64,000 nt of DNA from Marthasterias glacialis (Eukaryota; Echinodermata; Asteroidea; Forcipulatida; Asteriidae): NCBI GenBank assembly GCA_911728455.2, contig OU452219.1, positions 13,978,397-14,042,396 of the forward strand, given 5' to 3'. Position numbers and translations under genes: made by a program. Below the pieces are notes generated by a model. It was given only the letters and a program-made list of their open reading frames with translations, ran no database searches and was not told the DNA's origin. Below, in pieces: positions 57,201-58,879 of the stretch; position 1 is the first letter of the stretch; each line of letters opens with the position of its first letter.

Positions 57201-58599
57201 GGATTTTTGACATTCATCGCAATTTATGGAACACTTTCGACTATCAAAAACAAAGCCTAACATTTCTTTAAATGCACGACTCAAAGACAGTACACACATA
57301 CACCTTCACACAAAGTACTGTCTGGTTACTCTGTTTGTGATAAATGTTTAAGTACAGAATGATCAACTTAATTACATGGGTTTCTTTTCTTGTTTTTGTC
57401 GAGCTCTGATCGTAAATGGTGAGACCTATGAATAGTTGACTCAATACCATTTTGGTTATTGTGCATTCTTGTTATATACATGTTCATTATAAAGTGCCTC
57501 TTTGCATGAAGTATTGTTAACTCCAGAGAGAAAGTGGATTGATTTGGGTCAGTGGCTCATTAAATGCCTGCAATTTCATTAAAAAAAAAAACCAATGGCA
57601 ATGGAAGAGTCTCTTGGCCGGACGGTGTTTTGTAATACAAATGTCTATTGTTGAGATCTGAGGTAGTAATAACTTAAGTCTCGTCTCTCCTTCTTGTGTC
57701 AGTGTGAGTCCGCTGTCTGGAGAATTGATGGACCTACAAGTGGAGTATTGGCCGATGCTGGGAGGCAAGAAGGATAAGTCCTCCCTGAAGACAGCGTTCC
57801 GGTCGCTAACCGTCCAAAGACTGCCCTCGCATGCTGACCCGTCCACGACTGGGCTCTCCATGGTCGTTGTTACCAAGGAGAAGAACAAAAAAAGTAGGTC
57901 CCTTTTCCAGAAATGTTTATTGATCCGATTCCCCCGACGTGATCATCACAGTAATCTTGGTTGTGTTATACAGTGTAGTGCAAATTTTAGGCGACGCATT
58001 GTTTACACGCTTGCCTGTTGACTCCCAAAATTGTGAGCGTGGCACAGTCGCTGTGTGTGACGTGTGTAAAGGGTTCATGTGGTAAATAACATTCAGATAA
58101 AATCATTTCTGTAAATTGTTCATGTTGTAATTTTGGAGTGTGGGAAGTACGCCAGTAAAATCGTTACTCTTCCAGAATGCCTCTCCCACTCCACATTATT
58201 TCAACGTGCTCTTCCTCCGTTTGCCCTTTTCTTGTAGTCATGCGAATCGGAAAGAAACCCCGAGAGATGGAGACTGCCCTCAAAAGTCAAGAAATCGACG
58301 GAATTCATAGATTGGTCTGCACTTCGAGAACGCAGGACTATTCACTGAAAGGTTTGTATCATTCTAGCAAATAAAATTGTGACATGTCAAATGAATAATG
58401 AATTCACACGGTCTGTTGCTACCTTGCGTTTAGAAACTTCCCCCATCCAGTCTGTTTTTTTTCTGTTCCTTTCATTTCAGTGACCATTGACGGCATTGAG
58501 CTTACCAGAGTAAAGTTCTTCCAGTTGTCGGCCCAGTGGCAAACACGCATCAAACATTTTCCGGTGGCGCTGTTTGCGCAAGATGTCCCGGCGTGGTGA
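6156..58599 (+). CDS. PACS: PACS homologue, 19 coding exons (5' end missing)
   Basis: Gene-level entry. Joining 6156-6245, 13225-13350, 18515-18641, 23082-23182, 29691-29765, 30406-30629, 34739-34859, 40313-40636, 42137-42250, 42687-42793, 44889-45043, 45702-45803, 50617-50762, 51844-51889, 53834-53966, 55822-55845, 57703-57893, 58238-58351 and 58481-58599 gives 2439 nt, 812 codons plus TGA, with no internal stop and GT-AG at each junction. The product aligns along its length with vertebrate PACS1/PACS2 (about 960 and 890 residues). Known role of the family: cytosolic adaptors that bind phosphorylated acidic clusters on cargo such as furin and couple them to AP-1 or GGA for endosome-to-Golgi retrieval; PACS2 also acts at ER-mitochondria contacts. 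Whether this copy is closer to PACS1 or PACS2 cannot be settled; invertebrates usually carry one gene. The N-terminal exon(s) are absent. Confidence 0.95.
6360..6560 (-). mobile_element. SINE-3 remnant
   Basis: Contains the SINE-3 tail (TTAATCTTACACTGATGTGAG, CACTGTACACTCAGTGCTTT on the + strand) and a degraded head with CAGGCGTATTGC. Diverged from the copy at 3350-3545. Confidence 0.5.
6640..6785. mobile_element. MITE-A end fragment
   Basis: Carries CAAAATGGCGCAACCAAGAT then TATTGTGATGATGACATCAGGTGAAATAGGGC. The same terminal block occurs inverted at 12303-12370, and at 49160-49215, 49405-49460 and (one arm) 49013-49050 and 57937-57965. This defines a dispersed family. Confidence 0.65.
7196..7360. 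mobile_element. Family-D repeat
   Basis: Bounded by CAGGCCTGAT and ATCAGGCCTG, with internal AGGGCACCTCTATGA and CAAGGGCACC blocks. Copies at 18297-18436, 28488-28660 and 38092-38258. Confidence 0.65.
7799..7939. mobile_element. 141-bp foldback MITE
   Basis: Ends AGGCCGTATCCGAATTGGCG and CGCCAATTCGAACGTGGCCT are inverted copies with two mismatches. The interior is made of GGCTAYGGCT/AGCCGTAGCC units. A diverged relative with the same GCCGTAGC units is at about 14190-14255, where it creates an Ala-Val run in one frame. Confidence 0.8.
7978..8177. mobile_element. MITE-B (TTAAGCA family)
   Basis: Quasi-palindrome of about 190 bases: CCAATTTCATAGAGCTGCTT / AAGCAGCTCTATGAAATTGG ends, internal AGTAGCTAAGCAC and CTGTGACTGGTATCCTGCT blocks. 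At least nine copies in the window (this one, 19373-19568, 19572-19757, 20699-20884, 32826-32985, 32990-33180, 33181-33377, 44641-44821, 54441-54642). Confidence 0.8.
8245..8515 (-). mobile_element. Non-LTR retroelement tail-like fragment
   Basis: Begins with TAATAATAA microsatellite followed by CATTTATAGTGCACCTTTTC and continues with GAGTTCCAGATTCTGGGACC, as seen in inverted 3' ends of CR1/L2-type LINEs or SINEs that end in (TTA)n. Family assignment is tentative. Similar inverted tails start at 1530 and 17110. Confidence 0.5.
9433..9976 (+). mobile_element. SINE-1 full-length copy with nested MITE
   Basis: Head GGCGTGGCGTGGCCGAGCGG, B-box TGTTTGAGTCC, body CTTCGGATGGCATGTAAAGC and GCACGTAAAAGAACCCAGTG, and 3' end GATAAAGCGCTATATAAAAA followed by (ATT)n. 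The tail resembles L2/CR1 LINE 3' ends, which suggests the mobilising partner. A 114-bp palindrome (9740-9853) interrupts it. Confidence 0.88.
9740..9853. mobile_element. MITE nested in SINE-1
   Basis: Arms GTGGATTTCACAAA and the inverted TTTGTGAAATCCAC bracket internal ACTAGTCCTAACTTA repeats. Sister SINEs at 53139-53562 and 47620-48043 run continuously through the site (GTAAAGGAA/CAGGTCTCA), so the insertion is proven by comparison. Half-elements with GCGCTTTGTGAAATCAAGTCC are at 27030-27058 and 45540-45570. Confidence 0.85.
11100..11420 (-). repeat. Dispersed repeat with conserved IPDLCPF frame, copy 1
   Basis: The minus strand at 11145-11399 reads an 84-codon open frame containing [20 protein letters not shown] then LPPLFI. 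A copy on the + strand at 46060-46335 reads [23 protein letters not shown] identity is high in this block, so conservation alone does not prove coding. The family is not recognised. Confidence 0.55.
12303..12480. mobile_element. MITE-A copy
   Basis: Opens GACCTATTTCACCTGATGTC then ATCGCAATAATCTTGGGTGCGCC, the inverted form of the 6700-6780 block, followed by TGTTATACAGTG and AGGCGTGGCACAGTCG. The last blocks recur at 57960-58060. Confidence 0.65.
13225..13350 (+). CDS. PACS: PACS exon 2 (CK2-binding basic stretch)
   Basis: Forty-two codons, residues 31-72, phase 0 at both ends, acceptor ttccatttcag and donor gtttgt. It reads [17 protein letters not shown] followed by the basic run [19 protein letters not shown], almost identical to human PACS1. 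In the family this basic run lies in the cargo-binding region and contributes to CK2 binding. The codon at 13297-13299 (AGA, Arg) is at the position of PACS1 Arg203, the residue altered in human PACS1 neurodevelopmental syndrome. This is the most conserved exon in the window. Confidence 0.96.
15357..16157. mobile_element. 801-bp terminal-inverted-repeat element
   Basis: Left end AATAGACCGATTGCGCGAC and right end GTCGCGCCATCGGTCTATT are inverted with one mismatch; GTCACGTGACC also occurs in both subterminal regions. No transposase frame is visible, so it is non-autonomous. Superfamily cannot be assigned from the termini alone. Confidence 0.8.
16407..16792. mobile_element. MITE-E copy (ACAGGATTGGTA ends)
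   Basis: Left end AAAGGCACCATACAGGATTG, right end TACCAAGTCTGTAAAGTGCC, interior with CTCCTGACTCGGACGAGG. Aligns with 41104-41470 (same orientation) and 37337-37668 (opposite orientation). Confidence 0.8.
16893..16924 (+). repeat. G-rich tract
   Basis: Nearly uninterrupted G (GGGGGTGGGGGAGGGGGGGG...), with four or more G-runs that fit a G-quadruplex pattern on the + strand. Other homopolymer G/C runs: 9381-9393, 49230-49248, 49391-49405, 53670-53685, 60735-60751, 63723-63734. Confidence 0.6.
17041..17087. repeat. Hairpin GGGAACTTGGTTCATGTATACATG
   Basis: AGAACTTGGTTCATGTAT is followed directly by its inverse ATACATGAACCAAGTTCT, making an almost loopless palindrome. Followed 20 bases later by a (TAA)n-led LINE-tail-like fragment at about 17110-17280. 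Confidence 0.65.
18297..18436. mobile_element. Family-D repeat near exon 3
   Basis: Starts AGGCCTGGAATTTATCTTTG, contains GCAAAGGGCACTT and GGGGCACCAAGGCC, ends GTGTAATTCC. Strongest match is the nested element at 38092-38258. It lies about 80 bases before exon 3. Confidence 0.65.
18515..18641 (+). CDS. PACS: PACS exon 3
   Basis: 127 nt, residues 73-114 plus the first base of codon 115; starts phase 0 after gtag and ends phase 1 before gtaagg. The peptide begins [14 protein letters not shown] and contains [16 protein letters not shown], matching the PACS stretch VAEIKIYSLSSQPIDH. It completes the globular N-terminal cargo-binding region. A repeat fragment (18297-18436) ends about 80 bases upstream of the acceptor. 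Confidence 0.92.
19373..19757. mobile_element. Two adjacent MITE-B copies
   Basis: Two TTAAGCA-family elements lie back to back with about four bases between them, both bearing CAATTTCATAGAGCTGCT-like starts and CTTAGCTACTTTTTGTGC or CTTAGCTAATTGTTGTGC ends. Confidence 0.75.
20699..20884. mobile_element. MITE-B copy
   Basis: Well preserved: GGTCCAATTTCATACAACTG start and AAGCAGCTCTATGAAATTGG end with the CTGTGACTGGTATCCTGCT core. Confidence 0.8.
21717..22311 (+). repeat. Dispersed repeat F, long copy
   Basis: Shares both ends with 5593-5866 (AAGGGGAAGGTACATCATTGG start; GGATTGGTACTGGCGTG and CCAATCCTGTACTTTGTC end) but has an extra central 300 bases. The CCAATCCTGTA end is also like MITE-E ends, so the families may share termini. 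Confidence 0.5.
23082..23182 (+). CDS. PACS: PACS exon 4 (acidic autoregulatory cluster)
   Basis: 101 nt, residues 115-148, starting with two bases that complete Asp115 and ending phase 0 at cag/gtacat. It encodes [20 protein letters not shown] and then [14 protein letters not shown]. This matches the PACS1 segment [20 protein letters not shown], which carries the acidic cluster around Ser278; in PACS1 that serine is phosphorylated by CK2 and gates cargo binding. The serines within EEES and SYSSD here fit CK2 consensus sites, so the same on/off regulation is a reasonable inference. Confidence 0.94.
23228..23508 (+). repeat. Dispersed 240-bp repeat, copy 2
   Basis: Same family and orientation as 4578-4816; here it starts only 45 bases downstream of the exon 4 donor and has a short insertion near 23425-23450. 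Confidence 0.7.
24539..24702. mobile_element. 164-bp MITE with AGGCCGGTTTATAGT ends
   Basis: Left AGGCCGGTTTGTAGTCGGTC, right GATCAACTATAAACCGGCCT, inverted with three mismatches. Interior contains CGCATGACGTGCAATCATTG. Non-autonomous; superfamily not assigned. Confidence 0.78.
25852..26108. mobile_element. MITE with CATAGAGTTATAT ends, copy 1
   Basis: Termini CATAGAGTTATATATAAGAA and TTCTTATTATATAACTCTAT are inverted copies, each followed inward by CTAGAGGG. A second copy in opposite orientation is at 38053-38480. Shared interior: GACCAATCATATTACACTGG. Confidence 0.82.
26180..26312 (+). repeat. Dispersed repeat G
   Basis: Three same-orientation copies: here, 35975-36118 and 60768-60910. 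Shared pattern CACCAAATTGT.TG.ACTT, then TGCCTGATCCAGTGATAAGC, then CAGTCCTTCTAAATCCTTCA. The matching minus-strand frames are a by-product. Confidence 0.65.
26539..26670. mobile_element. MITE-C copy 1
   Basis: Palindromic: CATTTTCATGGCGCTGGTTA / TAAGCAGAGCCGTGAAATTG, interior GAAGAATTCTGCGCC and GCGCTGAATTCC. Matches 48409-48542. Its outer ends (GGGCCCAATTTCAYGGC) resemble those of MITE-B, but the interior is different. Confidence 0.75.
26664..26800 (+). mobile_element. SINE-3 copy
   Basis: B-box-like GGGTTTAAATCCC, then CACCCAAGTATCC and AATATGCCTGTGG, tail AGTGCTGAACACACATCAGTG. Directly abuts MITE-C. Confidence 0.6.
28488..28660. mobile_element. Family-D repeat
   Basis: GAGGGCCTTGTACGCTTCGT start, AAAGGGCACCTCGATGA middle, CAGTTGCTCCGTAAAAGTAC end followed by CAGGCCT. 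Closest to 7196-7360. Confidence 0.6.
29561..29606 (+). pseudogene. Broken duplicate of PACS exon 5
   Basis: Preceded by a plausible branch site (CTAAC) and acceptor (tcttcttcag), it reads AATCTTCT-GGTGAGGAAGAG then CAAGACCCTGGCAGGAGGGG TATCAGA. It aligns with the true exon at 29691 with one missing base near the start. In the matching frame it encodes [13 protein letters not shown] against [13 protein letters not shown]. Homology ends after about 13 codons and there is no matching donor. I interpret it as a decayed tandem copy of the exon. Confidence 0.75.
29691..29765 (+). CDS. PACS: PACS exon 5
   Basis: Twenty-five codons, residues 149-173, phase 0 at both ends; acceptor tattgctttag, donor gtaaga. 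The peptide runs [20 protein letters not shown] and ends PPMSR. It aligns with the PACS1 linker between the acidic cluster and the basic TRQ...KQKF segment, moving from acidic to basic. A broken partial copy of this exon lies 130 bases upstream (29561-29606). Function beyond linker is not evident. Confidence 0.88.
30406..30629 (+). CDS. PACS: PACS exon 6
   Basis: 224 nt, residues 174-247 plus two bases of codon 248, acceptor caacag, donor gtaagt. It starts [17 protein letters not shown], matching PACS1 RQPNIKQKFVALLKRFKV, then an acidic stretch with [15 protein letters not shown] and [20 protein letters not shown], and ends STPKPVL. This is the PACS middle-region signature ('DSGPxMxxxxSxxSTPKPxL'). 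The last 60 or so coding bases and the donor are duplicated just downstream in degenerate form (30673-31130). Confidence 0.95.
30673..31130 (+). pseudogene. Tandem partial duplicate of PACS exon 6 end, split by a MITE
   Basis: 30673-30723 repeats the coding block at 30564-30614 (period 109), reading [16 protein letters not shown] against [16 protein letters not shown]. After the MITE at 30724-31071 the copy resumes at 31072 with TCAACGCCCAAACCGTTGTT and the intron start TGATTCCTCCTGGGTCAAGG. The donor gtaagt of the original has become ttacgt in the copy. It cannot act as a splice donor now. Confidence 0.85.
30724..31071. mobile_element. 348-bp MITE with 9-bp target duplication
   Basis: Ends TAGCCTTCC and GGAAGGCTA; flanks GTCAATGCC (30715-30723) and GTCAACGCC (31072-31080), a 9-bp duplication with one mismatch. 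Subterminal CACGAGGGCCTTTTCCAACT is present in inverted form (AGTTGGAAAAGGGCCTCGTG). Length of the duplication fits Mutator-like elements. Confidence 0.8.
31361..31412 (+). repeat. CT/TCTG microsatellite
   Basis: (CT)n with GTCT and ACT interruptions, about 50 bases, in the intron after exon 6. Confidence 0.9.
32826..33377. mobile_element. Three consecutive MITE-B copies
   Basis: 32826-32985 (left end eroded), 32990-33180 and 33181-33377. Each carries a GCTTAAGCA-type terminus and the CTGTGACTGGTATCCTGCT core in one or other orientation. Arrangement suggests repeated insertion into, or amplification of, the same element. Confidence 0.8.
33640..33785. repeat. Inverted GGGGGTTT region
   Basis: GGGGGTTTGAGCACTGATAA runs into ACCCCCACGAGCCACGGGGG; outer AATTATAATTACCAG and CTGGTAATTAATTA are also inverted. 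Probably a small foldback element. Confidence 0.5.
34564..34590. repeat. (TA)n microsatellite
   Basis: About 13 TA units in the intron before exon 7. Confidence 0.9.
34739..34859 (+). CDS. PACS: PACS exon 7
   Basis: 121 nt, completing Arg248 and coding residues 249-288, ending phase 0 before gtaagt. It begins [12 protein letters not shown], corresponding to RPFFEGMSQSSS of PACS1, followed by an acidic, His/Asp-rich tail ([20 protein letters not shown] and SKDSGSSG). The acceptor is tgtcctacttttcag. The second half has no close vertebrate match that I recognise and looks like fast-evolving linker. Confidence 0.9.
35222..35352. mobile_element. 131-bp foldback MITE
   Basis: AGTAGTGACTCGGTCGCAAT / TTTTAAGACCTTATCGCCACT ends and inner CAGGGTCGTGGCC / GGGTCATGGGG arms plus GACCGTTTAAA / TTTAAACGGCC are mutually inverted, folding into a long imperfect hairpin. 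Confidence 0.6.
35975..36118 (+). repeat. Dispersed repeat G
   Basis: Second copy of the 26180-26312 family (ACCAAATTGTTTGAACTTGG; TGCCTGACCCGGTGATAAGC). Confidence 0.65.
36835..36920 (-). mobile_element. Retroelement-terminus-like repeat with conserved hairpin
   Basis: The minus strand reads TCCTGAAGATGAGCAGAGTA then TACTGTTCGAAACGTC, followed by GGCTCTTTTCAGAGCC. Related blocks are at 45184-45260 (+), 62030-62068 (-) and 62120-62180 (+). This sequence type is commonly seen at the ends of Penelope-like or similar retroelements; assignment is tentative. Confidence 0.5.
37337..37668. mobile_element. MITE-E copy (inverted)
   Basis: Opposite orientation to 16407-16792 and 41104-41470. Shares CATCGTCCGAGTCAGGAGGA, TTTTCTCGACTTTGACAGTA and the CCTGTCCTGTATTGTACCTT end. 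Confidence 0.8.
37679..37851. mobile_element. MITE with TATAGAGAGGTT ends
   Basis: CTATAGAGAGGTTGCATGAC and the inverse AACCTCTCTATA at 37838-37849 bound a 170-bp CG-richer segment. It abuts MITE-E. Confidence 0.7.
38053..38480. mobile_element. MITE with CATAGAGTT ends, copy 2, with nested family-D element
   Basis: Outer ends CATAGAGTTGTATAGAAGCA and CTCTAGTTCTTGTATATAAC; interior GACCAGTGTAATATGATTGG is the inverse of the block in copy 1. A family-D repeat (38092-38258, TGGCCTGGAGTTTTATCTTT ... GTAATTCCAGGC) sits inside it, so family D was active after this MITE. Confidence 0.75.
38690..39130 (+). repeat. Degenerate tandem repeat with TGGGACCTAC units
   Basis: ACAGACATATTTTTGCTTT occurs twice (about 38738 and 38927), with TGGGACCTAC recurring at about 38769, 38949 and 39112 and GCTCATTKCATTATGC at about 38884 and 39045. 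Period is roughly 180 bases with decay. Three overlapping frames cross it but nothing is recognised. Confidence 0.6.
39938..40228 (-). mobile_element. SINE-2 copy (tRNA-headed, minus strand)
   Basis: Minus strand: GGTCAGGTTGGCGTAGCGGT (A-box), CGGTTCGAATCCCGCC (B-box), then GGGTTTTCAGTCCCTACCTG, GGGGTTTTCCTCCCACATC and an (ATAATA)n tail at 39938-39958. It ends 85 bases before the exon 8 acceptor. A second, interrupted copy is at 53116-53770. Confidence 0.85.
40313..40636 (+). CDS. PACS: PACS exon 8 (Ser/Thr-rich linker)
   Basis: The longest exon: 324 nt, 108 codons, residues 289-396, phase 0 at both ends, acceptor ctattaatag and donor gtaaaa. The peptide opens [20 protein letters not shown] and continues with low-complexity Ser/Thr/Gly/Gln sequence ([29 protein letters not shown]). 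It occupies the place of the disordered PACS middle region, which in vertebrate PACS2 holds an Akt/14-3-3 site. [10 protein letters not shown] may be an equivalent basophilic kinase site, but that is a guess. Base composition is more GC-rich than the flanking introns, as expected for coding DNA. A SINE ends 85 bases upstream. Confidence 0.9.
41104..41470. mobile_element. MITE-E copy, best preserved
   Basis: 367 bp with terminal inverted repeats AAGGTGCAATACAGGATTGG / CCAATCCTGTATTTTACCTT. Interior includes AGTATCGGTCTGAAAGCTTA and CTCCTGACTCGGACGACTGA. No coding frame. Confidence 0.85.
42137..42250 (+). CDS. PACS: PACS exon 9 (start of C-terminal PACS domain)
   Basis: Thirty-eight codons, residues 397-434, phase 0 at both ends; acceptor gattcttgcag, donor gtacga. 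Reads [20 protein letters not shown] then [18 protein letters not shown]. It matches the beginning of the conserved C-terminal domain (Pfam Pacs-1), where vertebrates have YDQLNQIL...LPENVILVNTTDWQG. The domain is involved in protein interactions but has no known enzymatic activity. Confidence 0.92.
42687..42793 (+). CDS. PACS: PACS exon 10
   Basis: 107 nt, residues 435-469 plus two bases of codon 470; acceptor ttgttgtttag, donor gtaagt. Peptide [20 protein letters not shown] then [15 protein letters not shown]. The VVCTC motif and following helix align with PACS1 PVVCTCSTVEVQA...ILTRIQRYCNCN. The final codon is split TA/T (Tyr). Confidence 0.94.
42870..42967 (+). repeat. GATGC pentanucleotide array
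   Basis: An array of the unit ATGCG/GATGC with a few GATGT and GATGCAATGC interruptions. It lies in the intron 76 bases after exon 10. The reading frame MRCDAMRCD across it is an artefact of the 5-bp unit. CpG appears once per unit, so the array is unusually CpG-dense for this AT-rich window. Confidence 0.9.
43576..44335 (-). repeat. 161-bp tandem repeat interrupted by a MITE
   Basis: Unit 1 (43576-43736) is repeated as unit 2 (43737-43783 continuing at 44258-44330). Shared text includes GCTTGTGGCGAGATGCTTGA and AGATAAACTWGAATAA. The minus strand is TCTGTCTCTGTCC-rich. The gap in unit 2 is filled by the MITE at 43784-44248. Confidence 0.85.
43784..44248. mobile_element. 465-bp MITE with exact 9-bp target duplication
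   Basis: Terminal inverted repeats TAGACTTGATTTCAAGTC / GACTTGGAACCAAGTCTA with about 30 bp of imperfect pairing; flanked by GATGGACAG on both sides (43775-43783, 44249-44257). The neighbouring tandem unit at 43612-43630 shows the empty site. A 9-bp duplication points to the Mutator superfamily. Confidence 0.88.
44641..44821. mobile_element. MITE-B copy just upstream of exon 11
   Basis: CCCCAATTTCATAGAGCTGC ... GCTTAAGCAGCTCTATGAAA. Well preserved; ends 67 bases before exon 11. Confidence 0.85.
44889..45043 (+). CDS. PACS: PACS exon 11
   Basis: 155 nt, completing Tyr470, coding 471-521 and one base of Gly522. Acceptor actttctttccag, donor gtaagc. It contains [40 protein letters not shown] and [13 protein letters not shown]. 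It aligns strongly with PACS1 YCNCNSSMPRPVKVAAVGG...LGYMRFLIIPLG. The core Rossmann-like strand/helix pattern of the C-terminal domain is preserved. Confidence 0.96.
45184..45260 (+). mobile_element. Retroelement-terminus-like repeat, + strand copy
   Basis: CTCCTGAAGACGATCAGTGT ... ACTGATCGAAATGTCGAG, followed by AGTTCTTTTCAGAGCAACCA. Member of the family at 36835-36920; the stem GATCAG/CTGATC is perfectly paired here. Confidence 0.5.
45702..45803 (+). CDS. PACS: PACS exon 12
   Basis: 102 nt, residues 522-555 plus one base of codon 556; phase 1 at both ends, acceptor tttcctcctgtag, donor gtaaga. Reads [20 protein letters not shown] then [13 protein letters not shown], near-identical in pattern to PACS1 [22 protein letters not shown] and WRDLFSR. 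A very well conserved segment of the PACS C-terminal domain. Confidence 0.96.
46060..46335 (+). repeat. Dispersed repeat with conserved IPDLCPF frame, copy 2
   Basis: Opposite orientation to 11100-11420. Frame at 46077-46259 reads [20 protein letters not shown] then [12 protein letters not shown]. See copy 1. Confidence 0.55.
47620..48043 (-). mobile_element. SINE-1 full-length copy, minus strand
   Basis: Runs from ATTATAATAATAATACACAG (tail) to CCAAGCCACGCCAC (head). Contains all SINE-1 blocks, with an uninterrupted CATAGCGCCATGTAACAGTT region. Confidence 0.9.
48409..48542. mobile_element. MITE-C copy 2
   Basis: CAGGGCCCAATTTCATGGCT / AGCGCCATGAAATTGAGCCC ends, inner CTTACCGCGGAATTCTGC / GCAGAATTCTTTGGTAAG arms. 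Near-perfect 134-bp foldback. Confidence 0.85.
48887..49014. mobile_element. 128-bp near-perfect palindrome
   Basis: Arms of about 57 bases: AATGGGAGACTTTTGAGACG, then GGGCATCCCACAGACCGGTC and CTTTTCCATTGTT, mirrored after a 12-base centre (TTCATCGCTGAG). Mismatches are few, so insertion is recent or the arms are homogenised. No coding capacity. Confidence 0.88.
49013..49215. mobile_element. MITE-A copy with both ends
   Basis: Left TTCACCTGACGTCGTCAGTC...CAATCATCTTGGTTG, right AAAATGGCGTACCCAAGATT then ATTGGGGTGATGAGGTCAGGTGAA. The ends are inverted copies, which defines MITE-A termini. Confidence 0.7.
49121..49584 (+). repeat. 230-bp tandem duplication
   Basis: 49121-49350 repeats as 49351-49584: AACACACRGGGGACATTG, a C-tract, CCAAGATTATTG.G..GATGAG, AGTTCAAAATARTTG, ACTGTCATTTAATA and TTTRCAAAACC occur in both at constant spacing. 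The duplication includes the right end of MITE-A. Confidence 0.85.
50617..50762 (+). CDS. PACS: PACS exon 13
   Basis: 146 nt, residues 556-604, ending phase 0; acceptor ttctatcccatag, donor gtaagt. Peptide [40 protein letters not shown] and IQKFIPFIN. It corresponds to PACS1 VAGRVMQYVNGA...HQLPVAEAMLTCR and DEDSYQKFIPFIG. The intron before it (4.8 kb) is filled by repeats. Confidence 0.96.
51012..51390 (+). mobile_element. SINE-1 copy, diverged
   Basis: GTAGTGGTTGAGCGGTCTAG head, GGTTTGGTTCCC B-box, GCAAGACACTTGACCATAAC, GTTGTGTAATGCACGTAAGA and GGGGTTCGCCCCGG blocks; tail CTTTTTGAGACACCGATC. Confidence 0.8.
51745..51793 (+). repeat. (CAAA)n microsatellite
   Basis: About 12 AAAC units with two interruptions, 50 bases before exon 14. 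The minus-strand frame CLFVCLF is an artefact. Confidence 0.9.
51844..51889 (+). CDS. PACS: PACS exon 14 (46 nt)
   Basis: Short exon: residues 605-619 and one base of codon 620. Acceptor ttttctctccag, donor gtgaga. Peptide [15 protein letters not shown], matching the PACS strand VVKVGLVEDSPS. It joins exon 13 (phase 0) and exon 15 (phase 1) in frame, which fixes its boundaries despite its small size. Confidence 0.92.
51954..52058 (+). pseudogene. 3' end of a CR1/L2-type LINE ORF
   Basis: Frame reads [20 protein letters not shown] then [14 protein letters not shown] and a stop. The pattern 'APxLWNxLPxxIRxAxSLxxFKxxLKTHLF' is the hallmark C-terminus of the reverse-transcriptase protein of CR1/L2/Jockey-like non-LTR retrotransposons. 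The element is 5'-truncated so that only this tail and a short 3' region remain, in the intron after exon 14. Confidence 0.82.
52170..52436 (-). mobile_element. Chimeric SINE: SINE-1 head, different body
   Basis: Minus strand begins TGGAGTGTTGTGGCCGAGTT with the SINE-1 head and GGGTTCGAGTCCCGGCCATG, but after CTTCGTTAAAGTTGGGGAGG the body (TACCAGCCAGGCTTCTGATG ...) is unlike SINE-1. Confidence 0.75.
52445..52660 (+). mobile_element. SINE-1 copy, 3'-truncated
   Basis: GTGCCGTGTCTTGGCCGACC head, GGGTTCGAGTCCC, CTTCGGATGGGACGTAAAGC, ends after AGTGCACTTATCGCC. Lies head-to-head with 52170-52436, about ten bases apart. Confidence 0.85.
53116..53770 (+). mobile_element. SINE-2 copy split by SINE-1
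   Basis: SINE-2 head GGGGATCAGGTTGGCTCAGT (53116-53140) resumes at about 53562 with TTTCTTTCCCTGCCTTTCAC, B-box GGTTTGAATCC, GGGTTTTCAGTCCCTAACTG and CTGTTGGATAAATAATAAC at the end. Its middle is displaced by SINE-1. Confidence 0.85.
53139..53562 (+). mobile_element. SINE-1 full-length copy nested in SINE-2
   Basis: Clean copy: TTGGCGTGTCTTGGACGAGT head to TGATAAAGCGCTATATAAGA and (TTATT)n tail. Flanked by AGTGGCTT and AGTGGTTT, a probable target-site duplication. Confidence 0.92.
53834..53966 (+). CDS. PACS: PACS exon 15 (Pro/Ser/Gly-rich insert)
   Basis: 133 nt, residues 620-663 plus two bases of codon 664; acceptor gaatgatacag, donor gtttgg. The peptide is [40 protein letters not shown] and VVNN. 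The TPPSSP motif is shared with PACS1/PACS2 (ATPPSSPSMS), where it forms a flexible loop inside the C-terminal domain. The donor gtttgg is weaker than its neighbours, which would fit alternative usage. Confidence 0.92.
54441..54642. mobile_element. MITE-B copy
   Basis: GGGGCCAAATTTCCTAGAAG ... TTTCTGCTTGACAGCTTTATG; more diverged than other copies. Confidence 0.7.
55012..55357. mobile_element. 346-bp MITE with CCCGGCAAAA ends
   Basis: AATTCATCGCGTGCCCGGCA at the left and TGCCAGGCACACGACGAATT at the right are inverted. Internal copies of TTCCCGGTAAAAGGACGTAA and TTACGTCCTTTTGTTACTGG show the fold continues inward. Confidence 0.8.
55822..55845 (+). CDS. PACS: PACS exon 16 (24-nt microexon)
   Basis: A 24-nt exon bounded by taccacaacag and gtaaat, phase 2 on both sides, so inclusion or skipping keeps frame. 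Included, it encodes R664, EDTVMES and the first two bases of codon 672. Skipping would join AG to T, giving Ser. It adds two acidic residues and two candidate phosphosites next to the flexible TPPSSP loop. The support is exact splice signals, phase match and the acidic/serine character expected here; there is no transcript evidence in hand, so it may be alternatively spliced or, less likely, spurious. Confidence 0.7.
57703..57893 (+). CDS. PACS: PACS exon 17
   Basis: 191 nt, completing Ser672, coding 673-735, ending with one base of codon 736. Acceptor ccttcttgtgtcag, donor gtaggt. It contains [34 protein letters not shown] and [13 protein letters not shown], matching PACS1 GLQVDYWLG..., LKSVFRSVQVSRLP and [13 protein letters not shown] second GT four bases downstream (57898) would shift the frame, so the 57893 donor is preferred. 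Confidence 0.95.
57894..58237 (+). other. Intron 17, largely MITE-A-derived
   Basis: Blocks GACGTGATCATCACAGTAAT then CTTGGTTGTG, TTATACAGTGTAGTGC, GCGACGCATTGTTTACACGC and GAGCGTGGCACAGTCGCTG match the MITE-A copy at 12303-12480. The insertion occupies about half of this short intron without disturbing either splice site. Confidence 0.65.
58238..58351 (+). CDS. PACS: PACS exon 18
   Basis: 114 nt, residues 736-773 plus one base of codon 774; acceptor gcccttttcttgtag, donor gtttgt. Peptide [20 protein letters not shown] then [18 protein letters not shown], aligned with PACS1 [20 protein letters not shown] and RLICSAKQQQTMLR. The preceding intron is only 344 bases and is largely made of a MITE-A relative. 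Confidence 0.95.
58481..58599 (+). CDS. PACS: PACS terminal coding exon
   Basis: 119 nt of coding sequence, residues 774-812 and the TGA at 58597-58599; acceptor cctttcatttcag. It encodes [20 protein letters not shown] then [19 protein letters not shown]. It matches the family C-terminus [20 protein letters not shown] and HVKHFPVGLF, with a lineage-specific last eight residues. The exon continues into the 3' UTR. Confidence 0.96.
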
Positions 58600-58879
58600 T
58601 TGTGGAGGCGTAAGCTACAAGAGACTTTTCAAATCAATGGAATCTCTACCATGGCAGATTTGATCTGACCATGAGCTATGGTTGTTGCAGTCGACAATTA
58701 CTTTTGAAGATCTCACAGTAGGTGCCTAGCGGAAGCCTTGCATCAGTTGATGAACAACGACTAAAGCCGCCAAGTGCTTGAAACAGTCTTCTACACATAC
58801 AACTCAGGAGAATTTTCTTGCCGAGCGAGAAGGTGTTGTGATGGATGCTACTTGGAAAGTGTCAGCTCCCTGAAAAGCC

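Noticed and set aside
57894..57901. Alternative donor at 57898 for exon 17
   Set aside because: Would shift the frame against exon 18, whereas 57893 gives KNKK-IMRIGKKP as in the family.
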